Source: an uncultured Clostridia bacterium (lineage in GTDB: Bacteria; Bacillota; Clostridia; Peptostreptococcales; Anaerovoracaceae). Taken from it: a stretch of 64,000 bases of DNA. Shown one piece after another: positions 44,010 through 51,940 of the stretch. Numbering within the stretch: the first letter of the stretch is position 1; each line of letters starts with the position of its first letter. The stretch covers positions 1 to 64,000 of the forward strand of contig CALCEY010000004.1 in the NCBI GenBank assembly GCA_937900415.1, written 5' to 3'. The position numbers and the translations under genes were made by a program. The notes beneath the pieces are model-generated. The model did not search any database. It was not told the origin of the DNA and saw nothing but the letters and a program-made list of their open reading frames with translations.

Positions 44010-44659
44010 TTTGACGCCTTCCTTTCTAACCATTTAGCCAGAAAAGTTACAATATAAGTGAGCAGAAAATATATCACGCCTAAAAGCATGTATATTTCAA
44101 ACGGGTGGTATGTCTTCGCATACACCTGATTTCCCAGCTTTGTCAGCTCTACTACAGGAAGAACCGATACTATTGAGGTTTCCTTGATGATAGAGGAGAA
44201 TCCGTTCATAAACGACGGTATCGCAACACGCATTGCCTGCGGAAGCACTATGTAACGGCTCGTCTGAAGAGCATTGTACCCAAGCATTCGTGCAGCTTCA
44301 TACTGTCCTTTGTCCACCGAAAGGATGGCTCCTCTTACATTTTCCGAAAGATAGGCGCCGCTGTTGAAGCCCATCGTAAAAATCGCAGCCGTAACAGGCT
44401 CTATTCTCACTCCCAATGACGGAAGCCCGTAGTATACGAAAAACAATTGAACCAGAAGGGGCGTACAGCGAAATATTTCAACATATATTCCCAGCAGGGC
44501 TTCAATTACCTTGGGAAGCTTTCTGCTCCTGAGAGTTCCGACTACCGTTGAAATGCACACTGCAAGGATAAAGCCTATCACACCTATTTCTATGGTTATA
44601 AACAGCGCCGACGGTAAAAGCCCCTTATACGGCAGTAAGACTGAAAAATCCAATGACAT
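43997..44659 (-). CDS. Polar amino acid ABC transporter permease
   Basis: The 220-residue membrane protein is of the HisM/GlnP family: five to six helices, with the EAA-type loop GYNALQTSRYIVLPQAMRVA (in E-A-A-R-M-L-G form) that contacts the ATPase. AGGAGG precedes the ATG by nine bases. It follows the binding-protein gene by 17 bp and overlaps the ATPase gene. Only one permease is encoded, so a homodimer is probable. Confidence 0.93.
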   Translation of the reverse strand: MSLDFSVLLPYKGLLPSALFITIEIGVIGFILAVCISTVVGTLRSRKLPKVIEALLGIYVEIFRCTPLLVQLFFVYYGLPSLGVRIEPVTAAIFTMGFNSGAYLSENVRGAILSVDKGQYEAARMLGYNALQTSRYIVLPQAMRVAIPSFMNGFSSIIKETSIVSVLPVVELTKLGNQVYAKTYHPFEIYMLLGVIYFLLTYIVTFLAKWLERKASKWQN

Positions 44660-44676
44660 CGCAAGCTATCCTCCTG

Positions 44677-45468
44677 TTATGAGAACCACTTTGCTACGAT
44701 TTCATCATAGTCGCCGCTTTCAATAAGCTCCTTCAAAGCTTTGTTAAATGCTTCAGTTAAGGCTGCCCTGTCTTTTCCGATAACTCCGGCCACATTGATG
44801 GTGCTTACAGGTTCTTCCAATATAACGATTCCGCTGTCTTCGGTAACTTTTTCATTGGCCCATGTGCTTTCAACCACCTGTGCGTCTATATTTCCGTTCT
44901 GCAAATCCGCAAAAGCTTCGGAATGTCTGTTATAAGGCTTGGAGGTAATATTTATCCCCTCTTCAATGAGCGCATCCACTGCATATTCGGAAGTGCTTCC
45001 GGTGTGGCTTCCCACATCCTTTCCTGCCAAATCTTCTTTAGTCTTTATATTCTTATTCTTAGTAAGAACAACTTCATCTACCGCATAATAATTGTCTGTA
45101 ACATTCAGCATCTTATCTGATTCATCGGCCTCCTCCGGTGACATTCCGGACATTATCACATCAAAATCTCCGTTTTGCAGTCCTGCAATAAGTCCTTCGT
45201 AAGGAGTGTTTACAAACTCAACATCTACTCCCAACTTTTCGCCTATGGCCTTAGCGAGATCGGCGTCGAATCCTTCAATTTCTCCTGAAGCGTTAATGCT
45301 TTCAAAAGGCGGATACTCAGGGCACATTCCCACTCTGAGAACTCCGGCTTCTTGTATATCCTTCAAAGAAGTATCTTCCGCGGATTCTTCTTTCGAGCCC
45401 TTTCCGCAGCCTGCGAACACTGCTGCCAAAGCAAATACCAGTAATAGCGTTAAAATTTTTCTTTTCAT
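44677..45468 (-). CDS. Amino acid ABC transporter substrate-binding lipoprotein
   Basis: The 263-residue protein has a lipoprotein signal with lipobox VFAGC (cysteine near residue 21) and a type 2 periplasmic-binding fold. The core reads GVLRVGMCPEYPPFESINAS and then GFDADLAKAIGEKLG. The ligand-binding region around NGDFDVIMSGMS and the second-lobe GSTSEYAVD are typical of the polar amino-acid family 3. It is anchored outside the membrane and hands substrate to the permease. Substrate is probably a polar amino acid; its adjacency to arginine-type enzymes hints at a basic one. Confidence 0.92.
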   Translation of the reverse strand: MKRKILTLLLVFALAAVFAGCGKGSKEESAEDTSLKDIQEAGVLRVGMCPEYPPFESINASGEIEGFDADLAKAIGEKLGVDVEFVNTPYEGLIAGLQNGDFDVIMSGMSPEEADESDKMLNVTDNYYAVDEVVLTKNKNIKTKEDLAGKDVGSHTGSTSEYAVDALIEEGINITSKPYNRHSEAFADLQNGNIDAQVVESTWANEKVTEDSGIVILEEPVSTINVAGVIGKDRAALTEAFNKALKELIESGDYDEIVAKWFS

Positions 45469-45514
45469 TTTTTCTCCTTTTTATTATATATTTCCTATGT
45501 CGTTCTCTGCCGAC

Positions 45515-45587
45515 ATCTTATAACATTTTCATGAGACCGTCTCCAGGCGTTTATCTTACAACATTTTCAAAACGTCGTCTCCGGACG
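45515..45587. repeat. Duplicated 35-bp tail of the TudS-like gene
   Basis: Copies 45515-45549 and 45553-45587 share 27 of 35 bases. The first, lying after the gene, would encode GDGLMKML-stop, close to the GDDVLKML-stop that ends the gene. It looks like a remnant of a duplicated gene end. Confidence 0.6.
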
Positions 45588-46098
45588 ACATCGCTTTTTC
45601 ATCTACTGCATAGAAAGGAATTTCAAGTCTACGTTCTTTGAGCATAGATGCAAGTTCCTCCATCATCACTCCCATATGCCCCGCCTCTTTTATTTCATCT
45701 ATCTTCTTCAGATAGTCGTTAACCTCGTTGAACTCGCCGCCCCACGAACCTTCCACTGTCAAATTCACTCCGCAGGTAGGGCTTCCATCCATGCCGATTA
45801 TCGCTGCTATTTCATATCCATGCCTGTCATAGTCGAGGAGTTGTCCGACTATCGGAGCTAAAAGTTCTCTGCACTTATCTCTGAATCCGGCGAAATCGCA
45901 CTGCTGGTATACCACTCCCCATCTCTGAGTTCCAAACATAGCCATTTCTATACAAGGAAGCTGTATTATTCCATATCCTTTTTCTATCAACTTTCCTATC
46001 AAAGGCGCCGCACCGCCAATCTCAGCTATGCCTTCTACCTTAGCGTTGACGTTGAGCAGACAGTTTGCCACTGCTACTATCCTCTTGTTTCTATTCAT
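45556..46098 (-). CDS. TudS-related putative desulfidase (CD3072-like)
   Basis: The 180-residue protein resembles the DUF523/TudS group, enzymes that use a [4Fe-4S] cluster to remove sulfur from thiouracil. Cysteines usable as cluster ligands are in NCLLN, LPCIEM and DGSPTCGVN, spaced as in that group. The CD3072 type has not, to my knowledge, been characterised. It lies 87 bp before the amino-acid binding-protein gene on the same strand, so may share its transcript. The function is inferred only from the family. Confidence 0.7.
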   Translation of the reverse strand: MNRNKRIVAVANCLLNVNAKVEGIAEIGGAAPLIGKLIEKGYGIIQLPCIEMAMFGTQRWGVVYQQCDFAGFRDKCRELLAPIVGQLLDYDRHGYEIAAIIGMDGSPTCGVNLTVEGSWGGEFNEVNDYLKKIDEIKEAGHMGVMMEELASMLKERRLEIPFYAVDEKAMSSGDDVLKML

Positions 46099-46789
46099 GC
46101 TTGAACTCCTTTTTTCTTCGGCTGCCTCATCAGGCTTGGAATCCTTAGTTTATTACATTCTATACTGAGGCATTACAGACTCAGTCAGCGCATTTCTGCT
46201 CCGCCGTCCTCTCTTTTTGCTGCGGTTATCTGTCTTTTTGGCCCATGCTGCCATCTATATTTAAATTACAAATTTCTGCTATATGCCATGAATTTAAACG
46301 CCATTAGAATTCTATTATTAACCGAGAGAAAAATCCAATCAATATTATCTATAGTGTTGCTGTATCACATTTGTTTTTCCTATTCGAAAAGCTCACTTAC
46401 GCTCATTTTTTGTTTTTAATGTTCGCAGTTTTTTCTTTTGTATACAATTAAGTCAAATATTTCTTGCAAAGGTTTTACACCTTATCATCTCTGCTCGCTC
46501 TCATCTAATTCAAAGTAGACTGAAAGCCTCACTCCTGAAAGCCTCGCGTTTCATCCTAAGTCACATCAGAAATCTTCCTATTTCATCCCTGATTTTCTGA
46601 GTCTGGTATAATCTGAAACGGGTACGGGATTATATTAAAAAGGCGCTTAGTCCTTGCCATCGCCGGTTTTAACGTCTCAGTCCTTTAAAAAAAAGAGCTC
46701 AGGCCATTTATAACTATAGCTTAAATTTTTCAAAGTACGGTTAAAGTCAATATTTCTGTTAGAAAGAAAAAATAGCCTCCCTCAGGACG

Positions 46790-46840
46790 GCTCACCAACT
46801 GTGAATCCAGCAAAGCGGATCGCAGTTGGGACGGATGAGC
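46790..46840. repeat. Long stem-loop beyond the tmRNA terminator
   Basis: GCTCA...CCAACTG...GATCC pair with GGAT...CAGTTGG...TGAGC, forming a long interrupted hairpin. It may be part of an unannotated structured RNA or a further terminator. Confidence 0.5.
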
Positions 46841-46862
46841 AGCGGCGTGAACGTGCTCTGAC

Positions 46863-46903
46863 TTATAAAATAATTCAGAGCAAGCGATACAAAGCTTGCT
46901 CTG
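46863..46903 (-). terminator. Terminator of tmRNA
   Basis: Minus strand CAGAGCAAGC / GCTTGCTCTG with an 8-base loop, followed by AATTATTTTAT. It begins four bases after the mature tmRNA end. Confidence 0.8.
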
Positions 46904-46906
46904 GCG

Positions 46907-47262
46907 TGGTGGAGATGGTGGGAATCGAACCCACGTCCGAAAGCATTTCCGCAGAAATTTCTCCGAGCGCAGTCAATGATTTAAAATTCGCCAAAGCAAG
47001 CGTCCATTAACAGACTCAAGCCTCGGCTATCCCGTTGTTCCTGCATGCTGCCGGGCTTTCACATGCAGTTTTCCTGTATAATCGTCGCCGGAAAATGAAC
47101 CTACAGGTAAATCCAAACCGACGCGCGGCGCTGAACTAAGCAGCTAATGCGAAATTATTGTTCTTTTTAGCGTTTATATTTAACGTGCCTTTTTTAGGTA
47201 GACTGGCAAACTACCGCTCGCTTATCCTGTTTCTACACCCCCGTCGAAACCTTTACACCCCC
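46907..47262 (-). ncRNA. ssrA: Transfer-messenger RNA (tmRNA)
   Basis: The 356-base RNA rescues stalled ribosomes together with SmpB. The 5' end GGGGGTGTAAAGGTTTCGACGG (in part) and the 3' end TTCGATTCCCACC then ATCTCCACCA pair as a tRNA-Ala-like acceptor with encoded CCA. The tag reads A-K-K-N-N-N-F-A-L-A-A-stop (codons 47171-47136); the exact resume codon is inferred as the GCT. A perfect consensus promoter lies upstream, and smpB is the neighbouring gene. Confidence 0.95.
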
Positions 47263-47312
47263 ATATTATTTATCTGCCTGCGATATTGGGTAATCGCATT
47301 AGGTAGTCATTC

Positions 47313-47341
47313 ATTATAACCGTCTTTTTTATTTTTGTCAA
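47313..47341 (-). promoter_or_regulatory. Sigma-A promoter of ssrA
   Basis: Minus strand TTGACA, 17 bases, TATAAT, a perfect consensus. Its start point lies about 45 bases before the mature 5' end, which RNase P would then trim. Confidence 0.85.
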
Positions 47342-47517
47342 TGCTTTGCGCCATCGGTCAAGACCGCATGAGATATCTCAAAATTCCCCCAATAAGGCGT
47401 TGTTCTTTAATATGTCAAAAGAAAAACATGGAAAGCTTCCCAAAATCAGCAAAAACATAAATTCAACATATTAAAACATTCCTTTTAATCTGCGTTCCAT
47501 TTTTCTTCCAATGGCCT

Positions 47518-47982
47518 TCAATATCTTTGCTTCATAGCTGTCTCTGCCTTGCGCTGGGCATCTTTTTTCGCTATAGTGTCACGCTTATCGTAGTTTTTCT
47601 TTCCTCTGGCCACGGCAATCTCCACTTTTGCCCGACCGTCCTCGTTTATATACATAGTAAGAGGAACCAAGGTCATTCCTTTCATAGTCGTATAGCCCAT
47701 AAGCTTGCTTATTTCACGTTTATGCAGCAGCAGCTTGCGCGGGCGCAGCGGATCTGCATTATATCGGTTGCCATGCTCGTAAGGGCTTATATTCATGCCG
47801 AAAACGATAAGCTCGCCTTTTTCTATCTTAGCATAACTTTCCTTGATACTCACCTTGCCTTGGCGGACGGATTTTATCTCCGTTCCGGTAAGTACAATTC
47901 CGGCCTCATAAACTTCTTCTATAAAATAATCGTGCCGTGCTTTTTTGTTGTTGGCGACAAGCTTTCGCTCTCTCTTAGCCAT
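47518..47982 (-). CDS. smpB: SsrA-binding protein SmpB
   Basis: The 154-residue RNA-binding protein partners tmRNA in trans-translation. It matches the family throughout: KLVANNKKARHDYFIEEVYEAG, TGTEIKSVRQGKVSIKESYA and the C-terminal helix KKNYDKRDTIAKKDAQR. AGGAG lies seven bases before the ATG. It is the last gene of a run with rluA-type, lepB and a degenerate signal peptidase gene, and it lies 255 bp upstream of ssrA. Confidence 0.97.
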   Translation of the reverse strand: MAKRERKLVANNKKARHDYFIEEVYEAGIVLTGTEIKSVRQGKVSIKESYAKIEKGELIVFGMNISPYEHGNRYNADPLRPRKLLLHKREISKLMGYTTMKGMTLVPLTMYINEDGRAKVEIAVARGKKNYDKRDTIAKKDAQRKAETAMKQRY

Positions 47983-47999
47983 ATATCTCTCCTGTAAAT

Positions 48000-48356
48000 T
48001 TAAAATATTATTACCTTGCCCAAAACGTCTTCATCAGATATTATAATTCCTTCTTCTTCCGTAAGCCTGGCGTCGCATGCAAGCTCAAGCTCAGATCCCG
48101 AAATATGCTTTACCCGCCTCACAACAGGTCCCCTGCTCCCGCCTATCTGATAAAAATGCGGCTCATAGGCGATTAAATCGCCCTCTTTTATTTTTTCTCT
48201 GTTCACAAGCAGAAATATCATAACTTTCTGCTCCGGCTCAAGGGTTGGCAGCATATCGCTTCCTTCTATTTCAACAATCATGAAGCTGCAATGTACAGCT
48301 ATGGCTGCCGCTATGCCAAATGCTATGCTCAATGAGCCAAATAAAACTCTTTTCAT
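48000..48356 (-). CDS. Degenerate signal peptidase I-like protein
   Basis: The 118-residue protein has one N-terminal membrane helix and a short S26-like domain. Aligned with the intact paralogue next door, the catalytic Ser position reads D34 (GSDMLPT in place of ESMQPT) and the catalytic Lys position reads R80 (RRV in place of KRV). The later GDNR region is missing. It is therefore a signal peptidase relative without the Ser-Lys dyad, probably not a protease. It is translated between lepB (34 bp away) and smpB (17 bp away), with AAAGGGG before the ATG. A regulatory or lost-function role is inferred. Confidence 0.75.
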   Translation of the reverse strand: MKRVLFGSLSIAFGIAAAIAVHCSFMIVEIEGSDMLPTLEPEQKVMIFLLVNREKIKEGDLIAYEPHFYQIGGSRGPVVRRVKHISGSELELACDARLTEEEGIIISDEDVLGKVIIF

Positions 48357-48390
48357 CTAAAACCCCTTTGTTTCGAGAAGCTTTAGAAAA

Positions 48391-48912
48391 TCAGAAGGTT
48401 TCGATACTGTCAAGAGGAAGGATTCTGAGAATCACTTTTCCTACGATTGAAGCTTCATCTATTTGACCCAGCTCCGGAGAACGGCTGTCCTGGCTCACTC
48501 TTCTGTTATCGCCCATAACAAACAGCTTACCTTCCTCCACCGTTACACTGCCCATCTCTCCTGATATTCCGGCCTCGGCTACGTAAGGTTCTTCTATCTC
48601 TTCGCCGTTGACATATACATATCCGTCTTTTATTTCAATGGTATCGCCGCTTACAGCGATGACTCTCTTTATGAGATGCTTCTGCTCGCCTTCTTCATTG
48701 AGCAGCTTTGACTTGAAAACTATTACGTCTCCTCTTTCCACATCTCCGAAAAGATTGTATGCCTGTCTGCTTACTACGATATAATCATCGGAATAAAACG
48801 TAGGCTGCATGGATTCCTGCTTTACAACTATAGGCTTAAAAAATAAAAGTACGGTACCCGCTATAACAAGAGCAATAATAATGTCTCTTATCCATTCATA
48901 AGCTTCTCTCAT
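48391..48912 (-). CDS. lepB: Signal peptidase I
   Basis: The 173-residue membrane protease removes signal peptides outside the membrane. It has an N-terminal helix (IRDIIIALVIAGTVLLFF), catalytic Ser34 in QESMQPT, catalytic Lys82 in HLIKRVIAV and the GDNR motif in VMGDNRRVSQDSR. The single-helix form is usual in Firmicutes. GGAG lies seven bases before the ATG. It is in one run with the RluA-type gene (15 bp upstream), the degenerate paralogue and smpB. Confidence 0.95.
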   Translation of the reverse strand: MREAYEWIRDIIIALVIAGTVLLFFKPIVVKQESMQPTFYSDDYIVVSRQAYNLFGDVERGDVIVFKSKLLNEEGEQKHLIKRVIAVSGDTIEIKDGYVYVNGEEIEEPYVAEAGISGEMGSVTVEEGKLFVMGDNRRVSQDSRSPELGQIDEASIVGKVILRILPLDSIETF

Positions 48913-48927
48913 CTATAATCTCCACAA

Positions 48928-49905
48928 TCAATTTTTTCCAAAAATGTCTTCTTTTATTCCTGCAAAATTTTCAGGAAGCGGACAAACGATTTCTTTGCCC
49001 TGCAAATAATAAAGAGGTCCGTCCTCTCTGCATCGGCTGAATACAATCTTTTCTGCATGGAGCAGATGAGTAGTCAGCCCATATCGTTTTTTTACGATAC
49101 GATTGATGTTCTCTCTTCCGTATTTTGTATCTCCTATGATAGGATATCCTGCCTCAGACAGCTGAACTCTTATCTGATGCGTTCTGCCCGTATTTATCTT
49201 CACCTCGGCAAGGGTATACCTTCCGTCCTTGCTTACAGACAGCGGAAACACCTCGGTATCCATAAGCTTTCCTCCGTTCCCGCTTATGGATACTATATTT
49301 TTCCTCTCGTCTTTGGTCATCCCGTCTTTAAGGTGCAAGCTCTGCTTTATACACCCTGCTGTAATTGTGACATACAACTTTTCAATGCTTCCGCCTTCTC
49401 TGAGCATGCCGTTTAGTTCTCTTAAGGCGGCTGACGTTTTTCCGAAAAGTACCAGTCCCGTCGTATTTCTGTCCAGCCTGTTAGCAGGCGACGGTGTAAA
49501 CGTTTTTTCCTCAGCCGGCACATAATCTCCCTTGGCCGTCAGATAGTCCAGAACCTGATTGGCAAGGTGATTTTTCTTTTCCTTTCCGTCTCCGTGAGTT
49601 AAAAGACCGAATGGTTTTTCAACTGCCAGTATGTTTTCATCTTCATATATAACGGTAAACTGCTTTTTAATCCGGACAGCTTTTGACTCTCTCTGCATAG
49701 CGGCGGCTTCTTCTTCTGAAATATATATCGTAATTTCATCTCCCGCTGCTAAAACCGTTTCGGGCGTTTTTCGTTTGCCGTTGACTTTAACGTCTTTCCT
49801 TATCAGTTTATACACATGGCTCAGAGACGACTTGGCAAAATACTTTTTTAAAAATCTGTCAAGCCGTTGGTTTCCTTGGTTTTCCCCAATTGTAAATTTT
49901 ATCAT
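48928..49905 (-). CDS. RluA family pseudouridine synthase
   Basis: The 325-residue enzyme has an N-terminal S4 RNA-binding domain (~1-65, RLDRFLKKYFAKSSLSHVYK) and the RluA catalytic domain with NRLDRNTTGLVLFG, whose Asp is the nucleophile, followed by GRTHQIRVQL. It isomerises uridines in rRNA or tRNA; the target is not readable. The ATG at 49905 has no Shine-Dalgarno site, and a TATAAT lies only seven bases upstream, so the message may be leaderless. It diverges from the MltG-like gene over 81 bp. Confidence 0.9.
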   Translation of the reverse strand: MIKFTIGENQGNQRLDRFLKKYFAKSSLSHVYKLIRKDVKVNGKRKTPETVLAAGDEITIYISEEEAAAMQRESKAVRIKKQFTVIYEDENILAVEKPFGLLTHGDGKEKKNHLANQVLDYLTAKGDYVPAEEKTFTPSPANRLDRNTTGLVLFGKTSAALRELNGMLREGGSIEKLYVTITAGCIKQSLHLKDGMTKDERKNIVSISGNGGKLMDTEVFPLSVSKDGRYTLAEVKINTGRTHQIRVQLSEAGYPIIGDTKYGRENINRIVKKRYGLTTHLLHAEKIVFSRCREDGPLYYLQGKEIVCPLPENFAGIKEDIFGKN

Positions 49906-49986
49906 ATCAGTTATTATACACCAAAACATCTTGAGAAAAAAGTCTTTATCTGTTAAAATATATCTGTCGAATATTGGGAGGAGATT

Positions 49987-50541
49987 ATGAAAAAATTCAA
50001 GGACTTTTTATATGACAATAACGATATTTTGATCGCTTTCGCAATCCTGGTGATTGCCGCCCTGCTCATCGTATGGCGCATGAGCGAGATAATAGAATAT
50101 CCTAAAGCTTACATAAATGAAAACACCGAGACGGAAAGTCCGGACAAGCCGGATAATTCTTCCGGCAGCGACGGCGATGCGGCAGTTTCTGACGATGATA
50201 AGTCAGAAGCCGGCAGTAAGGACGACGGTAAAGACAACAAAGACAATAAGGACGAGCAGACAGACCCAGACAAGGATGATGGCAAGAACCCTGACGGCAA
50301 TACAACGGAACTTTGGGTCAACGGAGCTTTAAGCAAAACTGTAGAAGTAAGCGTTTACGGGGACAGCGCATCCTCTGCCCTGCAGTGTCTTATAGACGTA
50401 GGATTGTTCAAGGATTATGCTGAATACCAGTCTGCCTGCGATAATCTCGGCATAGATCATCAAAAGGTCAGAGCCGGCGTTTTCTCTTTTGAGAAGGGCT
50501 CTACCAAAAATGATATAGCCCGCGCCATAAACTGGAGCTAA
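49987..50541 (+). CDS. Membrane protein with MltG/YceG LysM-like domain
   Basis: The 184-residue protein has one N-terminal membrane helix (DILIAFAILVIAALLIVW). An Asp/Ser/Lys-rich spacer (~45-105) follows, then a C-terminal module (SSALQCLIDVGLFKDYAEYQ, KVRAGVFSFEKGS). This module resembles the LysM-like part of the endolytic transglycosylase MltG. The catalytic YceG domain is absent, so it is not a full MltG. GGGAGGAG lies just before the ATG. Its role in the cell wall is an inference. Confidence 0.7.
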   Translation: MKKFKDFLYDNNDILIAFAILVIAALLIVWRMSEIIEYPKAYINENTETESPDKPDNSSGSDGDAAVSDDDKSEAGSKDDGKDNKDNKDEQTDPDKDDGKNPDGNTTELWVNGALSKTVEVSVYGDSASSALQCLIDVGLFKDYAEYQSACDNLGIDHQKVRAGVFSFEKGSTKNDIARAINWS

Positions 50542-50630
50542 CATCCGATAACCTTGAAGTTCAAGGCTGCGCTGCACGGCGACAACATTTTGTATACGCA
50601 AAAGTTTATAAACTCCAAATATAAAATTTA

Positions 50631-50671
50631 TCGGCTGAAATTGCAGAAATGTAATTTGAGCCGACTTTTTT
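50631..50671 (+). terminator. Terminator after the MltG-like gene
   Basis: TCGGCTGAAATT / AATTTGAGCCGA with one mismatch, followed by CTTTTTT. Confidence 0.75.
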
Positions 50672-50843
50672 ATTTATCAAATTATACGTCGTCTCAAGTC
50701 AACTGTTTTGCATGGAGCCCCTGCTTTAATCCCTGCGTAATGAACCTCGTACGTCGCAGATGTATCTTCCGTCATGATCAGCGATTTAAAAATATTAGAG
50801 TGGTTAAAGGAATATCAGGCGGCCGCAAAATCCTTATGAAAAG

Positions 50844-50890
50844 AAATTGCCGGCTAAAACAGTATATAGAAAAAATAGCCGGCAATTTTT
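50844..50890. terminator. Second, isolated terminator hairpin
   Basis: Perfect 13-bp arms AAATTGCCGGCTA / TAGCCGGCAATTT followed by TT. It has no obvious gene to end on the plus strand, but on the minus strand it lies downstream of the 88-residue protein gene at 51010. Confidence 0.75.
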
Positions 50891-51009
50891 CCTCCCTCAC
50901 CGAATATATGAAGAGTAAAATTCCGCAGCCGCTATACCCTCATCCCCGTTTAAGCGAAGCTTATAGCGATTATTGGCTTTTTAAGCGAAACTCTGGCTCA
51001 TGGTGATTA

Positions 51010-51276
51010 TTATCTTTGCAGAATCTCTATAACCTTTTGCAGCCTAACTTTCTGCCTGCCGTTCATCATTGGAGCTAAGTTTTTAAGCATACCCAGCTGT
51101 TTTTCATAAGTTATGTCGTTCGCCTTGAGCTGCTCCTTGATTTTAAGGATTTCTCTCTCAAGTTCAGCGTCGCTCTTATTCTCCAGCTGTCTTAAAATTT
51201 CCTGTCCGTTGTTTCTTCCCGGCCTTATTCCCAGCTGGCGCGCTATGTCTCCTATCATTTTATCATTTAATTCCAT
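51010..51276 (-). CDS. 88-residue charged helical protein, unknown function
   Basis: I do not recognise the family. The product is soluble, lysine/glutamate-rich and helical throughout (DIARQLGIRPGRNNGQEILR, KSDAELEREILKIKEQLKAN), with no signal peptide or cysteine. AGGAGG lies six bases before the ATG at 51276. It diverges from the next gene at 51365 across 88 bp, so the two are likely partners. It ends at a terminator hairpin 120 bp downstream. Confidence 0.65.
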   Translation of the reverse strand: MELNDKMIGDIARQLGIRPGRNNGQEILRQLENKSDAELEREILKIKEQLKANDITYEKQLGMLKNLAPMMNGRQKVRLQKVIEILQR

Positions 51277-51364
51277 ACCATACCTCCTTAATATATTTCA
51301 TAACATTTTATGCACTTACCGCTCGTAAATTTCATATTATAACATATAAACAGGAGGTATACAT

Positions 51365-51889
51365 ATGGCTAAAAGCTCCAACGTAATAGGCATAGCTGCA
51401 ATATTGCTCATCTTAGCTGCCGGAAATGAAAACGGCAAGCACGAAACAGGTCTTTTCAAAAGCTCTGAGCCGGCAGGCAAGAGAACCGGTTCTGCGAGTA
51501 AAAACGCAGGCATAGGAGGAATATTGCCCTCAATAGAAGTCGGCGGAATACTTAAAGATTTGCACCGGCTGACGTTCATAATGAATCAAATGGATAATCT
51601 CGGCCAAATGGCCCTCCATCCTTCTGAGCGCCCAAAATTGCCTCCGCCATCTGAAATTATAAGCAAGGCCATACCTGACCTTGGAAATATCATAGAAACT
51701 GTTGCACCGCTTCTTTCAGCCCTGAACGGAGACTCCGCAGGCTCAATCTCGGGCAAGGATTCCGGCGCTTCCTTCTTCGGTAACAGCTCCGATAATTCAT
51801 TATTCGGCGGTGCCAAAAATGATTCGTTATTCGGTTATACTCAAAACGATTCTCTATTCGGCAATGAAAGAGAAAATGATAGCTTTTAA
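51365..51889 (+). CDS. 174-residue protein with NSLFG/DSLFG repeats, unknown
   Basis: I do not recognise the family. The N-terminus holds a short hydrophobic stretch (VIGIAAILLILAAG), then a glycine/serine-rich part. A middle region rich in hydrophobic helices follows (GGILKDLHRLTFIMNQMDNL, AIPDLGNIIETVAPLLSAL). The tail carries four imperfect copies of N/D-S-L-F-G or D-S-F. AGGAGG lies seven bases before the ATG. The tail looks like a binding or assembly motif. It diverges from the 88-residue protein gene. Confidence 0.65.
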   Translation: MAKSSNVIGIAAILLILAAGNENGKHETGLFKSSEPAGKRTGSASKNAGIGGILPSIEVGGILKDLHRLTFIMNQMDNLGQMALHPSERPKLPPPSEIISKAIPDLGNIIETVAPLLSALNGDSAGSISGKDSGASFFGNSSDNSLFGGAKNDSLFGYTQNDSLFGNERENDSF

Positions 51890-51940
51890 TATCTGCTTCA
51901 TTGGTGTATAATATTTGTATCAACCAAAAGGAGGTTTGCA

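Larger units (their letters stand above)
46099..46906. other. 800-bp non-coding stretch upstream of the TudS-like gene and downstream of tmRNA
   Basis: No protein gene is supported. It has scattered A/T-rich sequence, short direct repeats (CTGAAAGCCTC twice near 46517-46543) and a strong hairpin at 46790-46840. I recognise no RNase P RNA, 6S RNA or riboswitch. Confidence 0.5.
50542..51009. other. 470-bp gap with two terminators
   Basis: It contains two terminator hairpins (50631-50671, 50844-50890). A long plus-strand frame spans them and is rejected. Between the two terminators nothing is recognisable, though a short RNA could end at the second. Confidence 0.45.

Noticed and set aside
50554..51006. 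150-codon plus-strand frame between the MltG-like gene and the 88-residue protein gene
   Set aside because: It runs through two terminator hairpins, has no ribosome binding site and no family resemblance.
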